From Bacillota bacterium (lineage in GTDB: Bacteria; Vulcanimicrobiota; SpSt-956; JAKJGF01): 43,946 bases of DNA. The translations under genes were made by a program, and so were the position numbers. Within the stretch, counting starts at the first letter, position 1; every line of letters starts with the position of its first letter. The notes under the pieces were generated by a model, which saw nothing but the letters and a program-made list of their open reading frames with translations, was not told where the DNA came from and did no database searches. The stretch lies in the NCBI GenBank assembly GCA_022704525.1, contig JAKJGF010000004.1, positions 1 to 43,946 of the forward strand, written 5' to 3'. Of the stretch, positions 13,955 through 22,526 are shown in pieces.

Positions 13955-15897
13955 TAATTATTACCTTCCGTAATATCTCTTATATTATATCCCCTACTGG
14001 TGAGATCTTTTTCTTCTTCCCCGGTCATTACTTTAAGTATACCATCAAAGAGACCGTGAATTTCCACATTATATTCTCTATATGTCTGAAGGGCATTTAC
14101 AATTTCCTCTGTAATAAGTTGTCCCGGCACTAAAAGAGGAATACCCGGGGGATATGGTACAACCATAGTGGTGCAGATTCTATTTCTGGCAGCAGATAAA
14201 TGAACCCTTTCACCATCACAGTAGTAAGCACTTCTGGGGCTGTATCTTATGGGAGAGAGAGCAAGTTTAAAGTCTTCCAGTATGCCATTACCGTTACTGA
14301 TAACATTACCGCTCAGTCGTTCTATATTCTCCAGTGCAAGAAAGAGACGGTTTATTTTTGATTGAGTCGAACCAATAGTTATCAATATGGTAATAGTGTT
14401 AAAGGTAGATTTTTCAATCTGAATATCATGTTTTGTTGCAAGAAGATGTTCAATCTCTCTACTGGTAAATCCTGAACCTGAAATATCTATTGTCACCTTT
14501 GTCTTATCCAGTTTTACCCTGTCATTTTTAATTTCATCGGAAATCATATCTTCTAATTTCAGAACCTTAAATTTCGAAAGGGAGTTAATTGCATTTTTTA
14601 AAGAATCCGATAATTTCAATATTCTGGATAATAAAGTGTAACCTTCCATTACCATCTGTTTTCTTGCCACATCCAGGGAAGCTATCATAGTATACTGAGG
14701 TGAAGTGGATGTATGAAGATTGAAATTTTCCATAAAGAAATCCCTTATATTTTCAAAATCAGGGTCATTTACATGAATCATAGAGGCCTGACTGAAAGCA
14801 CTCATAGTCTTATGGGTCGATTGATTTGCATAATCTGCTCCTGCCTCCATAGCACATGGATAAAATTCCGGGTGGAACCTGGCATAACCAAACCAGGCTT
14901 CATCTACAATAACTTTTACCTTTCTTTTATGGGCTTCTTTAACTATGTCTTCAATATCATAAATAAGTCCGTCATAGGTGCAATTTGTAAGGATAAGGGC
15001 TTTCAACTTTTTCCCTGCCTTTATAGCTTTATCCATTGTTTCAATAATTCTCTTTTTCGAAACAGGACCAAAAATTCCATATTTGTTATTTATGGAAGGT
15101 AAAAGATAAATCGGTTCTGCCCCGCTTATAAGAATTCCGTAATGAACAGATTTATGGCAGTTCCGATCAAGTAAAATAGACTCACCCGGTTTTAAAAGAG
15201 TCTGAATTATAACCTTATTTGCAGTGGAGGTTCCATTTGTACAGAAAAAGGTATATCTTGAACTAAAAGCTCTGGCAGCAAGTTCCTGGGCTTCCTTTAT
15301 AACACCTGCAGGATGGAGAAGGGAATCAAGCATTGGGACAGAAACCGAAACATCTGATTTAAAGAGATTGGGGCCAAAGAAATCATAGTAATCCTTTACC
15401 CAGGGAGAATTCTTTACGGAATAACCCGAAGAATGTCCCGGCGTATGCCAGGAATCTATAGTTTTATTTGCATATTTAACCAGTTTTTCAAAAAAGGGAG
15501 CACGGTTTTTAGTGCTTATAACCTCACTTGTAACCTTATGGACAATATCATCATAATCCCTGTCACCTTTATAAAAATAACCGTTTATTATACCGCCGGA
15601 AGCAACATGGGAGGCATTATCTTCCGAAGTAAAAAGAAATACAAGTAAATCATAACGAATCTTTAAAAATTCCTGAAACATAGCAGGACCTTTTATTTTC
15701 CCTGAAACTTCGTAATCATTCACAGGTAATTCCCACTCTGTAAGTAAAACATGTATGGAACCGTCTTCTGTGAGAAATTTACATGCTTCATCAAATGTAG
15801 AAGCTCCTGTAAGTAAGAGACCTCTATCTTCTAATTCCTTTTTTCCCCTTTCAAGGCTGGATTTTTCAGGGTCAAGTAATAATATTTTGTAGTCCAT
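13954..15897 (-). CDS. Orn/Lys/Arg decarboxylase, PLP-dependent (fold type I) with receiver-like N-domain
   Basis: The 647 residues start with a receiver-like wing domain (MDYKILLLDPEKSSLERGKK; about 1-125). The PLP-binding decarboxylase core follows (KTIDSWHTPGHSSGY, TNGTSTANK, HKSVHYG, VIVDEAWFGYARFHP), with the probable Schiff-base lysine in STHKTMSAFSQ, then a C-terminal domain. This matches acid-inducible lysine, ornithine or arginine decarboxylases; the substrate cannot be decided from sequence. ATG 15897 has GGAGG upstream. The apparent 33-codon N-terminal extension translates intergenic repeats and is rejected. The gene is first in a two-gene operon with the NhaC exchanger, consistent with proton-consuming acid resistance or polyamine synthesis. 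Confidence 0.93.
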   Translation of the reverse strand: MDYKILLLDPEKSSLERGKKELEDRGLLLTGASTFDEACKFLTEDGSIHVLLTEWELPVNDYEVSGKIKGPAMFQEFLKIRYDLLVFLFTSEDNASHVASGGIINGYFYKGDRDYDDIVHKVTSEVISTKNRAPFFEKLVKYANKTIDSWHTPGHSSGYSVKNSPWVKDYYDFFGPNLFKSDVSVSVPMLDSLLHPAGVIKEAQELAARAFSSRYTFFCTNGTSTANKVIIQTLLKPGESILLDRNCHKSVHYGILISGAEPIYLLPSINNKYGIFGPVSKKRIIETMDKAIKAGKKLKALILTNCTYDGLIYDIEDIVKEAHKRKVKVIVDEAWFGYARFHPEFYPCAMEAGADYANQSTHKTMSAFSQASMIHVNDPDFENIRDFFMENFNLHTSTSPQYTMIASLDVARKQMVMEGYTLLSRILKLSDSLKNAINSLSKFKVLKLEDMISDEIKNDRVKLDKTKVTIDISGSGFTSREIEHLLATKHDIQIEKSTFNTITILITIGSTQSKINRLFLALENIERLSGNVISNGNGILEDFKLALSPIRYSPRSAYYCDGERVHLSAARNRICTTMVVPYPPGIPLLVPGQLITEEIVNALQTYREYNVEIHGLFDGILKVMTGEEEKDLTSRGYNIRDITEGNN

Positions 15898-15936
15898 AGT
15901 TTCCTCCGTCTGAATGTGAGAGTTATGATGCGTGAT

Positions 15937-15979
15937 GCGTAATCCGGGCGAACACAGGGTTCGCTCCTGCACCATAAAA
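15937..15979 (-). repeat. Dispersed 43-base palindromic repeat, copy 2
   Basis: It is the reverse-complement copy of 4850-4892 with 3 mismatches. Here it lies in the leader of the decarboxylase gene between GATGCGT-type and GTGAGAC-type short tandem repeats, so three repeat families abut within 90 bases. Confidence 0.8.
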
Positions 15980-16004
15980 TCCGTCTCACGTCTCACGTCT
16001 CACT
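15980..16004. repeat. GTGAGAC-type heptamer tandem repeat
   Basis: GTCTCACGTCTCACGTCTCAC is three copies of a 7-base unit. The unit is the same as in the inverted array at 22306-22364. Confidence 0.75.
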
Positions 16005-16093
16005 TTTTAATATCTGAAGAGTATAACACTCAAATAACAATTGAGTCAACTTCAATCTCTTGCTTTTTATAGTATTATTTTGTATTATTATTT

Positions 16094-16306
16094 TATACTG
16101 GAGAGCATAAGATTATGTATAACTGCGCCATGTTTTACCTGTCTCAGAAAAAGGCATCAATTATTGTGCTTTCAAATAATGAAAATGATCTTCTTACAGC
16201 TGTTTTCAGGATGTTTCCTGTCATAGCAAGAATAGTTCTCCCTGATTATACTGACTGGAAGAATTATAAAGAAGAAGATTTTATTAAAATTGCAAAAAGG
16301 AGGTAA
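16094..16306 (+). pseudogene. Possible serine-hydrolase (beta-lactamase-like) C-terminal remnant
   Basis: The open stretch begins YTGEHKIMYNCAMFYLSQ and continues KKASIIVLSNNEND, matching the HTG..GY.S..xYxPxKxxxxVVLSNNEN pattern near the C-terminus of class-C beta-lactamase/penicillin-binding-like hydrolases. It ends at TAA 16304-16306, just before the SD of the next gene. The Ser-x-x-Lys and Tyr-x-Asn regions are absent, so only a tail survives. A small protein from ATG 16115 (63 residues) is a weaker alternative. Confidence 0.45.
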
Positions 16307-16313
16307 TTGGTTT

Positions 16314-17516
16314 ATGCTATTCTTACAAAAGATTTCAATAATGATATTTATCATACTTTTCTCAGGAGGGATATTTTTAACTTCCTCTGAGTTAATCAGG
16401 GCACAGGAGACTATAGATTCCGGTAAGCGTTTCCGTGCCAGAGAACTCGGTATAATTATCGGGAACTACCCCACGGGAAAATACAATGCCATTACAGATG
16501 TAGCCGGAGTAAAGGTCGGCCATGTAACCCTCATAAGCGGTTCAGGGAAACTTGTCCCCGGGAAAGGACCTGTAAGAACAGGGGTAACTGCTATTCTTCC
16601 CCATGGAGGAAATATATGGCAGGAAAAGGTACCTGCCGGGGGATATATTTTAAATGGCTGCGGAGAGATGACAGGTTTCATATGGATGGAGGAATCAGGC
16701 TACATAGAAACACCCATTCTTCTTACAAATACTCTCAATGTAGGAACTGTTATGGATGGAGTAATAGACTATATGATTAAGACTGTCCCTGAAGTCGGCA
16801 TTTCCGATGATACGGTAAATCCCATTGTTGCAGAATGTGATGATAGTACATTAAATGATATACAGGGAAGGCATGTTACGTAGGAAATGGTTCTTAAGGC
16901 AATAGAATCGGCTTCAGATGGCCCCGTAGAGGAAGGATGTGTCGGGGGAGGAACAGGTATGATATGCTATGAGTTTAAAGGAGGCATCGGGACATCTTCC
17001 CGTGTTCTTCCTGAAAAAGAAGGGAGTTATACAGCGGGGGTTCTGGTTATGGCAAATCAGGGACGGAGAAGAGATTTAATCATAAAGGGCCTTCCTGTGG
17101 GAAAGGAAATTACCGATTTATTGTCTGCCTCGAGAAAGGGTTATGGTTCCATAATCATTGTAGTGGCTACCGATGCCCCCCTGACTTCAAGACAATTGAA
17201 CCGTATTTCCAAAAGAGCATCCTTAGGGCTTGCCAGAACAGGGACAACTGCCAATAACGGCAGTGGGGAAATTATCCTATCTTTTTCCACTGCTTACAAA
17301 ATCCCCCATTATCCGGAAGAATTTACCTGTGATGTAAAAATACTCTCAGATACTCATATAAATCCTCTTTTTGAAGCAGTGGAAGAAGCCACGGAAGAAG
17401 CGGTTATTAATGCCCTCTGCGCTGCCACTACCATGAAGGGAAGAGACGATAATATTGTCTATACTCTTCCTCTGGATAGAGTAAAGATGATTATGAAAAA
17501 ATACGGTCTTCAGTAA
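16314..17516 (+). pseudogene. P1-family aminopeptidase (DmpA/BapA-like) with an in-frame TAG
   Basis: The 400-codon frame starts with a signal peptide (about 1-32, ending IRAQET) and continues as a DmpA-type self-cleaving aminopeptidase. Motifs are ITDVAGVKVGHVTLI, PHGGNIWQEKVPAGGY, LNGCGEMTG, DIQGRHVT, EEGCVGGGTGMICYEFKGGI and GYGSIIIVVATDAPL, with the expected autocleavage site before S279. A single TAG at 16881-16883 (codon 190) interrupts an otherwise intact frame between GRHVT and EMVLKAIESA, where relatives have a coding residue. ATG 16314 has AGGAGG 10 bases upstream. Either this is a recent nonsense mutation, readthrough, or a sequence error (AAG/CAG/GAG to TAG); the rest shows no decay. 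Confidence 0.88.
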
Positions 17517-17578
17517 ACTGTTAAACCGAATATTGCTTCATAGAGAATATCAAAAGCGTAATTTAGAGATGATATTAA

Positions 17579-17691
17579 TACTATACTTTTGCACTTTTTA
17601 AACAAAGCCTTATTCTACCATGCAGAACCTCCGCGAGGGATGTCCTTAGTTAGGGAACAACAATTTTTCAAAATTCTGCAAAAGTATAGTA
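17579..17691. mobile_element. MITE-like element with 15-base perfect terminal inverted repeats
   Basis: TACTATACTTTTGCA at 17579-17593 is the exact reverse complement of 17677-17691. The 113-base element has no coding capacity. It contains internal fold-back sequence (CCTCCGCGAGGG and a TCCTTAGTTAGGGA stretch). The termini contain TA, so a TA target duplication is possible. No transposase with these ends is in the window. Confidence 0.65.
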
Positions 17692-17710
17692 ATGTAAGTG
17701 AATAGGGTAA

Positions 17711-17740
17711 GGATTACCGGCAATCCCGGTAATCCTTTAT
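17711..17740. terminator. Stem-loop terminator between convergent genes
   Basis: GGATTACCGG (17711-17720) and CCGGTAATCC (17726-17735) form a perfect 10-bp stem with a 5-base loop, followed by TTTAT. It lies between the plus-strand aminopeptidase gene and the minus-strand alpha-2-macroglobulin gene and could serve both. Confidence 0.65.
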
Positions 17741-17757
17741 CCTGAAAATCCCCGTCC

Positions 17758-20700
17758 CTATTCCACAATCATCTCCACTGGCTTAGTAGTAGTCACATTC
17801 TCAGGTTTATAATATTCATAAACCTGAGATCTCGGAGCCTGTACTTTTACAGGATATTTTGCCCTGAGTTGATAGGTTAAATCCAGAGATTTTCCTGCTT
17901 TTATTTCATCTATATAGATTATAATCTGCCGGCCTGTGAGACTATATCTCTGAATTATCTTCTTTTCTACCAGTTTTTCAAGTTCCTCTGTTTCTACTGA
18001 AAATCCCGGAGGTATTCCCAGATCTATTATAGTCATCTTTATATCACCCTTTGTATTATTGGTGACTTTCACATCAGAGGTTACGAGATCATTCTGCACA
18101 AGGCGGGTCTTATCATAGGAAACCTGTATAGAGAGAGCATCGGAAGGTTTTTCTTCCTTTACCATACTCCACGGCAGATAGTACTTTGACACAATCTGAT
18201 AGAGACAGGCGCTTTTCCCTTCAACTTTGATCTCTACAGTATTTTTACCTTCTACAGTATATTCTCCAAGGTCAAACTGCTGGTAAACATCAAAATTCTC
18301 TTTAGTTATATTGAAATCTTTAAATTTCTTCCCATTTAAGAGAATACTTCCTGCAGCATTAACAGAGTCTGAAGCTTTTTCTGCTGCAAGGAGTAATGTT
18401 CTCAGGGTAAGTATTGTAGGTTGTGTGGAATGCCATGTGCCATAACCGTCTTTGTTCTGAATAAGGAAGGTTATACACTTATTTGCCACATCGGGATACT
18501 CTTCTGATTTTAACATGGCATAGGCTACCATTGCTGTTGTTTCGATGGTAGAACTTATACCTGTTGAGAAAGTGATACTTTCAAGCTGTGACTCCCAGTA
18601 AACTGTGTCCTTTCCTTCTTTTTTCATACCCAGAAGAGTATCAAATACCTGTTTGAGTATGGGGTCTGAAGGATTGTAAGAAGAAAGGGCATTGGCAATT
18701 ACTGAAAGCATGTAAGGGTCTTTTGCCTGTGTATAATGTTCTTTTATATAGGTTACAGCTTTATCTGTAACGGCCTTGTCTTCATAACCTGTATCAAGTA
18801 AAGCCCAGGTTATATAGGCAGTAACAAGGAGATTGCTGTTCTGAAGCCTGCTCCAGCTTTCTGCATGAAGGTAATTTGCATCGGGTTTCCAGGAACCATC
18901 TCCTTCCTGCTGTGCCACAAGCCAGTCCTGGGTTCTCTTTATAAGGGCAGGATCAACGGAGTGAACCTTTGCCATATCTTTAAATTCCATAAGCCCAAAG
19001 GCAGTAAGAAGTTTATTTGCAGGAGCATCACCAAACCAGGAGAAACCACCTCCCTGTACTTCAAAGGTAAGTAGTCTCTGATAGCCGTTATTTATATAAG
19101 TTTCAGCCTTCATCTGTATTTCAGGAGTCACCTTGTTAATCCTTTTTAAATAATCTATTACCAGAACATTGGGATATGTAGAAGCACTGGTCTGTTCAAA
19201 ACATCCTCCCGGCATCCTGAGTATTGAGTCAAGTCCTTCCACTACCTGGGAGAATAAACCGGGATATATGGTAACAAGTATTTTACTTGCTCCCCCAATT
19301 GCTTCCTGTGGAATTTCCACTGTCTTATTAAGTGAAGAAGTCAATCTGTCACTTTCTGTCGTAAGGAACAGTTTTCCATTGGGCTCTATCTGGATGGTTC
19401 TCTTTATGGCATCACTCATTTTGGAACCCTTTGCATATACTGTAAGAGGATGGACTCCCACATCTGAGGTCTTTATTCTGAAATAAACTACACTGACCTG
19501 ATCTTTTTCCAGAGTAAGTCTTTTAACCTCCTCATCCATAAGGTTAAACCACTTATCTTTAACTATCTTTAATTCCACTGTCTGTTTTTCCTGTAGATAA
19601 TTATATACGGCTACAGGGATAGAAATTTCATCATCCTGAGTAAGAAATACAGGAAGATCAATATCTACAAAGAAATCCTGAAATACCCTTATACCTGCCT
19701 CTTTATTACCCATTTCTCCTTCAAGAGATGATGCAAAGGAGGTAAGCCTCCAGGTGGTAATGGAATCTGCCATGGGAACATTTATCTTTGCCTCACCTTT
19801 TTCATCTGTGAAAACTTCCGGATTTGTATAAAGGGTTTCAGGGAAATATTCCCTTACTCTGGCAGGTGCAGAATCTTTACCTGGAGCTTCAGCAGGTGTA
19901 ATAGCAGAAGGCAGTGCAGAGGTAGAGCATGGCGGGATTGCTCCTTTTGCTACTGCTCCTGCTTCCATCATTACCATTCTATCTTCTAATTCATTTGCTT
20001 TCCATCCAAACCACATCTGTTTCCAGAAGGGATCGCCCTGGGGTATACTGGCTTCAAGTATCTGATATATATTGTTATAGGTTATATCATCATCAGTCCC
20101 TTTTTTGCCGTCAGGCCCGGAGGAAATGATCTCAGGATAAGTCTGACTGCCGCCGCCTGAAATATATATGGGATTTTCCCAGGGATCAAGAGATGCTTCT
20201 TTAGTTAAATATTTACCATCTAACAGTTCGGACATCTTAGAAGGATAACAATTTTTTGCATTGTAATAAGTATACATAGCATTATATATAGCATTAAAAT
20301 TTGTATAGAGTGTCTTAAGATCTTCTACGTAAGAATCCTTATTCAATGTAAAAGGTTCGCTGGAAGGTGCCTTCTTTAAAATAACCTGTGTTATTCTCTG
20401 CTCGTCCTTTAAGTCTTTACCTTCCTCGAATCTCCCTACTATATCCTTAAATTCTATACCATGTATCTCATATTTCGGTTCAAGTAGTTCTGCTTCAAGA
20501 AGGAAATAAAGTTTTTCAAAGCCAGGCTTTCTCTCTGCCAGAGCAAAAAGACTCTCATCCACTATATCCACTCCCAGAATTGAAATTACAGGTTTTCCCT
20601 TTTTATCTATTACTTTAAAGGTTATCTGTGAGTCTTCTCCCGGAAGATATGTGTCTTTATTCATAGAAACATCTATAGAAAGATCATTTGCCGGGCTTAC

Positions 20701-22278
20701 GAGTATCTTTCTTGAGTCTCTTATTATTTGCCCCTTTGGAGTAATTCTATAGGCATGAAGCGTAAGACTTCCGGCAACATCAGGTGTAAAAGTCCAGGAA
20801 AGATCTCCTTTCCCCTTTTTTATATCAGTAGATTTTGTAAGTATCGTCTGACCATCTCTTATTATATCTAAATAACCTGTTCCTTCTTTATTAGTTGAAA
20901 GAATACTTATTTTAATACTTTCTCCAACTCTGTAAAGGGCTTTATCTGTCCTTAAAAGAATTGTTTCTCCCTGGCCTGTCTGAAAAGTACCCTTTGAAGT
21001 AGCTCTGTTCCCCTGGCTATCATAAGAGATTATTTCGTAAGGGGTCTGATTCTCCTCAGGTATTACAGCTATCTCGGCAAAACCCATATCATCTGTTTTT
21101 ATTGTTTCTGCTTCATTATTGAGGGATACTTCAAGAGTAGTCACGGCAGGTGAACCATCGGGATAACTTGTGAGAACATATATTATATTCTCTATACCCG
21201 GCATTAACTGACTTCCTTCGGACATTACCGTTATCTGAATGGGTTCCTTTACTACAGGAAGGCTTTTATAAGTTATTTCCTGATGTTTTGCCCCATCTGT
21301 TACGGCAATCTCCATATCCAGAACAGCTTTACCTCCTTCAAGAGGTTGACCTGTAAAATAATCGGGAAGTTTATATTCGAAAGAATAAATTCCCTCTTTA
21401 TCGGTTGTACCTGTGAGTTCAGAAAGTTTCGTAGCAGATACATCAAAGGTAGAAAAAGTAATCTTAACTTCTCCCCCTGTAACAGGTTTTCCGAAGAAAT
21501 AACGGGATTCCACAGTTCCTTTAATTGTCTGTCCCGGCTGATAGTAATCCTTATCTGTCTTTACTGTATTATTAAACTTGGGAAGAACATAACGTTTTAC
21601 AGTAACGGTTTTCTCTATTTCTTCTTTTTCAACTATTGCTTTAATATGATAGGCACCCATATTTACTTCATCAGCAAGATTAAATTTAGCAGCTGCCACT
21701 CCAAAGTTAGATAATTTTTTTATATCCTTAAATACTTTGTTACCTTTTGCATCCTGAATTTCAAATGTAACAGACACATCTTTCAGAGGTTTCATTGTGG
21801 GTCTTGAAAGAGCTAAAAGTCTTAAGTTTATAGTCTGTGAAGGTTGATAAAGGGGCTTATCTGTAGTAAGCAGTAACTGATAGGCTTTATTTACGGTAAT
21901 ATCAAAGGTTAATTCTTTTTTTTCTGTTTCCGAGAGGGCTATTACTTCAAGTTTTGCAGAACCCTCTGCACTGGAAGGCATAATAAAAGATGCATCAATA
22001 GTTCCTGTAGAATCGGTTAAACCTGTAAAGAGTTTTTTCTTTTCATCTCCTCTGATAAGTTTAATGGAAATCATTACATCTGCAAGGGGTTTCTGTGTTG
22101 TATCCTCCAGAGTGATTATTCTAAGTGAGGTTGTCCCACCTGAAAGAAATTGTGTCTGTCCCAGTACCTTCAGTCTCATATGGCTTCCTGTAGCCTGGCC
22201 GGGACAGATGATAAAGAGTGTAATAACCAGAGCCAGTAAAAGTACAGGAATTGTGATGATTAATAGAGGTTTTTTCAT
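17758..22278 (-). CDS. Bacterial alpha-2-macroglobulin with inserted pseudopilin-like segment
   Basis: The 1506-residue protein starts with one N-terminal membrane anchor (about 5-24; no classical lipobox). Tandem macroglobulin beta-domains follow, including the MG2 hallmark QLLLTTDKPLYQPSQTINLR. The thioester motif GCFEQ (1025-1029, C1026 and Q1029) is present, followed by the helical thioester domain and a C-terminal receptor-type domain. Such proteins trap attacking proteases covalently in the periplasm. About residues 645-735, upstream of the expected bait region, carry LKTLYTNFNAIYNAMYTYYN, then CYPS, DPWENPIY and SSGPDGKKGTDDDI, the pattern of the type II secretion pseudopilin GspG. This insertion is unusual. 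ATG 22278 has AAAGGAG upstream; earlier codons translate a heptamer repeat. No penicillin-binding protein 1C gene, its usual neighbour, is present. Confidence 0.92.
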   Translation of the reverse strand: MKKPLLIITIPVLLLALVITLFIICPGQATGSHMRLKVLGQTQFLSGGTTSLRIITLEDTTQKPLADVMISIKLIRGDEKKKLFTGLTDSTGTIDASFIMPSSAEGSAKLEVIALSETEKKELTFDITVNKAYQLLLTTDKPLYQPSQTINLRLLALSRPTMKPLKDVSVTFEIQDAKGNKVFKDIKKLSNFGVAAAKFNLADEVNMGAYHIKAIVEKEEIEKTVTVKRYVLPKFNNTVKTDKDYYQPGQTIKGTVESRYFFGKPVTGGEVKITFSTFDVSATKLSELTGTTDKEGIYSFEYKLPDYFTGQPLEGGKAVLDMEIAVTDGAKHQEITYKSLPVVKEPIQITVMSEGSQLMPGIENIIYVLTSYPDGSPAVTTLEVSLNNEAETIKTDDMGFAEIAVIPEENQTPYEIISYDSQGNRATSKGTFQTGQGETILLRTDKALYRVGESIKISILSTNKEGTGYLDIIRDGQTILTKSTDIKKGKGDLSWTFTPDVAGSLTLHAYRITPKGQIIRDSRKILVSPANDLSIDVSMNKDTYLPGEDSQITFKVIDKKGKPVISILGVDIVDESLFALAERKPGFEKLYFLLEAELLEPKYEIHGIEFKDIVGRFEEGKDLKDEQRITQVILKKAPSSEPFTLNKDSYVEDLKTLYTNFNAIYNAMYTYYNAKNCYPSKMSELLDGKYLTKEASLDPWENPIYISGGGSQTYPEIISSGPDGKKGTDDDITYNNIYQILEASIPQGDPFWKQMWFGWKANELEDRMVMMEAGAVAKGAIPPCSTSALPSAITPAEAPGKDSAPARVREYFPETLYTNPEVFTDEKGEAKINVPMADSITTWRLTSFASSLEGEMGNKEAGIRVFQDFFVDIDLPVFLTQDDEISIPVAVYNYLQEKQTVELKIVKDKWFNLMDEEVKRLTLEKDQVSVVYFRIKTSDVGVHPLTVYAKGSKMSDAIKRTIQIEPNGKLFLTTESDRLTSSLNKTVEIPQEAIGGASKILVTIYPGLFSQVVEGLDSILRMPGGCFEQTSASTYPNVLVIDYLKRINKVTPEIQMKAETYINNGYQRLLTFEVQGGGFSWFGDAPANKLLTAFGLMEFKDMAKVHSVDPALIKRTQDWLVAQQEGDGSWKPDANYLHAESWSRLQNSNLLVTAYITWALLDTGYEDKAVTDKAVTYIKEHYTQAKDPYMLSVIANALSSYNPSDPILKQVFDTLLGMKKEGKDTVYWESQLESITFSTGISSTIETTAMVAYAMLKSEEYPDVANKCITFLIQNKDGYGTWHSTQPTILTLRTLLLAAEKASDSVNAAGSILLNGKKFKDFNITKENFDVYQQFDLGEYTVEGKNTVEIKVEGKSACLYQIVSKYYLPWSMVKEEKPSDALSIQVSYDKTRLVQNDLVTSDVKVTNNTKGDIKMTIIDLGIPPGFSVETEELEKLVEKKIIQRYSLTGRQIIIYIDEIKAGKSLDLTYQLRAKYPVKVQAPRSQVYEYYKPENVTTTKPVEMIVE

Positions 22279-22305
22279 TAAAATTCTCCTTTCATAAAAA
22301 CAAAT

Positions 22306-22364
22306 CGTGAGACGTGAGACGTGAGACGAAGGAATTAAATTTTTTCTCACGTCTCACGTCTCAC
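22306..22364. repeat. GTGAGAC heptamer array in inverted arrangement
   Basis: Three copies of CGTGAGA on the left face three copies of TCTCACG on the right around an A/T-rich loop, giving a hairpin of about 20 pairs upstream of the macroglobulin gene. It is the same unit as at 15980-16004. Confidence 0.8.
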
Positions 22365-22427
22365 TTTTCACACGCTATAGGTATTAGTCGGATAATTTAT
22401 TGTTTTTTTCTCTCTTTTTAATATTCT

Positions 22428-22526
22428 CTTTCAATTCACGCTCCTATTACTCTAAATCCTCTCTTATTCGATCTACCTCCTCGAGGAGGCAGATCGAACT
22501 TTCAATTTACACTCCTATTTCTCTAA
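22428..22526. repeat. 32-base palindrome flanked by 28-base direct repeats
   Basis: A near-perfect palindrome at 22467-22498 has the core CCTCCTCGAGGAGG and arms TTCGATCT/AGATCGAA. It is bracketed by direct repeats 22428-22455 and 22499-22526 (3 mismatches in 28). The right copy includes the last codons of the adjacent minus-strand gene, so the element arrived with, or caused, a duplication of that gene's tail. Confidence 0.65.

Noticed and set aside
15898..15996. 33-codon N-terminal extension of the decarboxylase
   Set aside because: It translates the dispersed 43-base palindrome and tandem repeats; ATG 15897 has a good SD.
16881..16883. TAG as a recoded sense codon
   Set aside because: TAG ends several intact genes in this window, so reassignment is not supported; mutation or error is simpler.
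22279..22350. 24-codon N-terminal extension of the alpha-2-macroglobulin
   Set aside because: It translates the GTGAGAC array; ATG 22278 has AAAGGAG and starts the membrane anchor.
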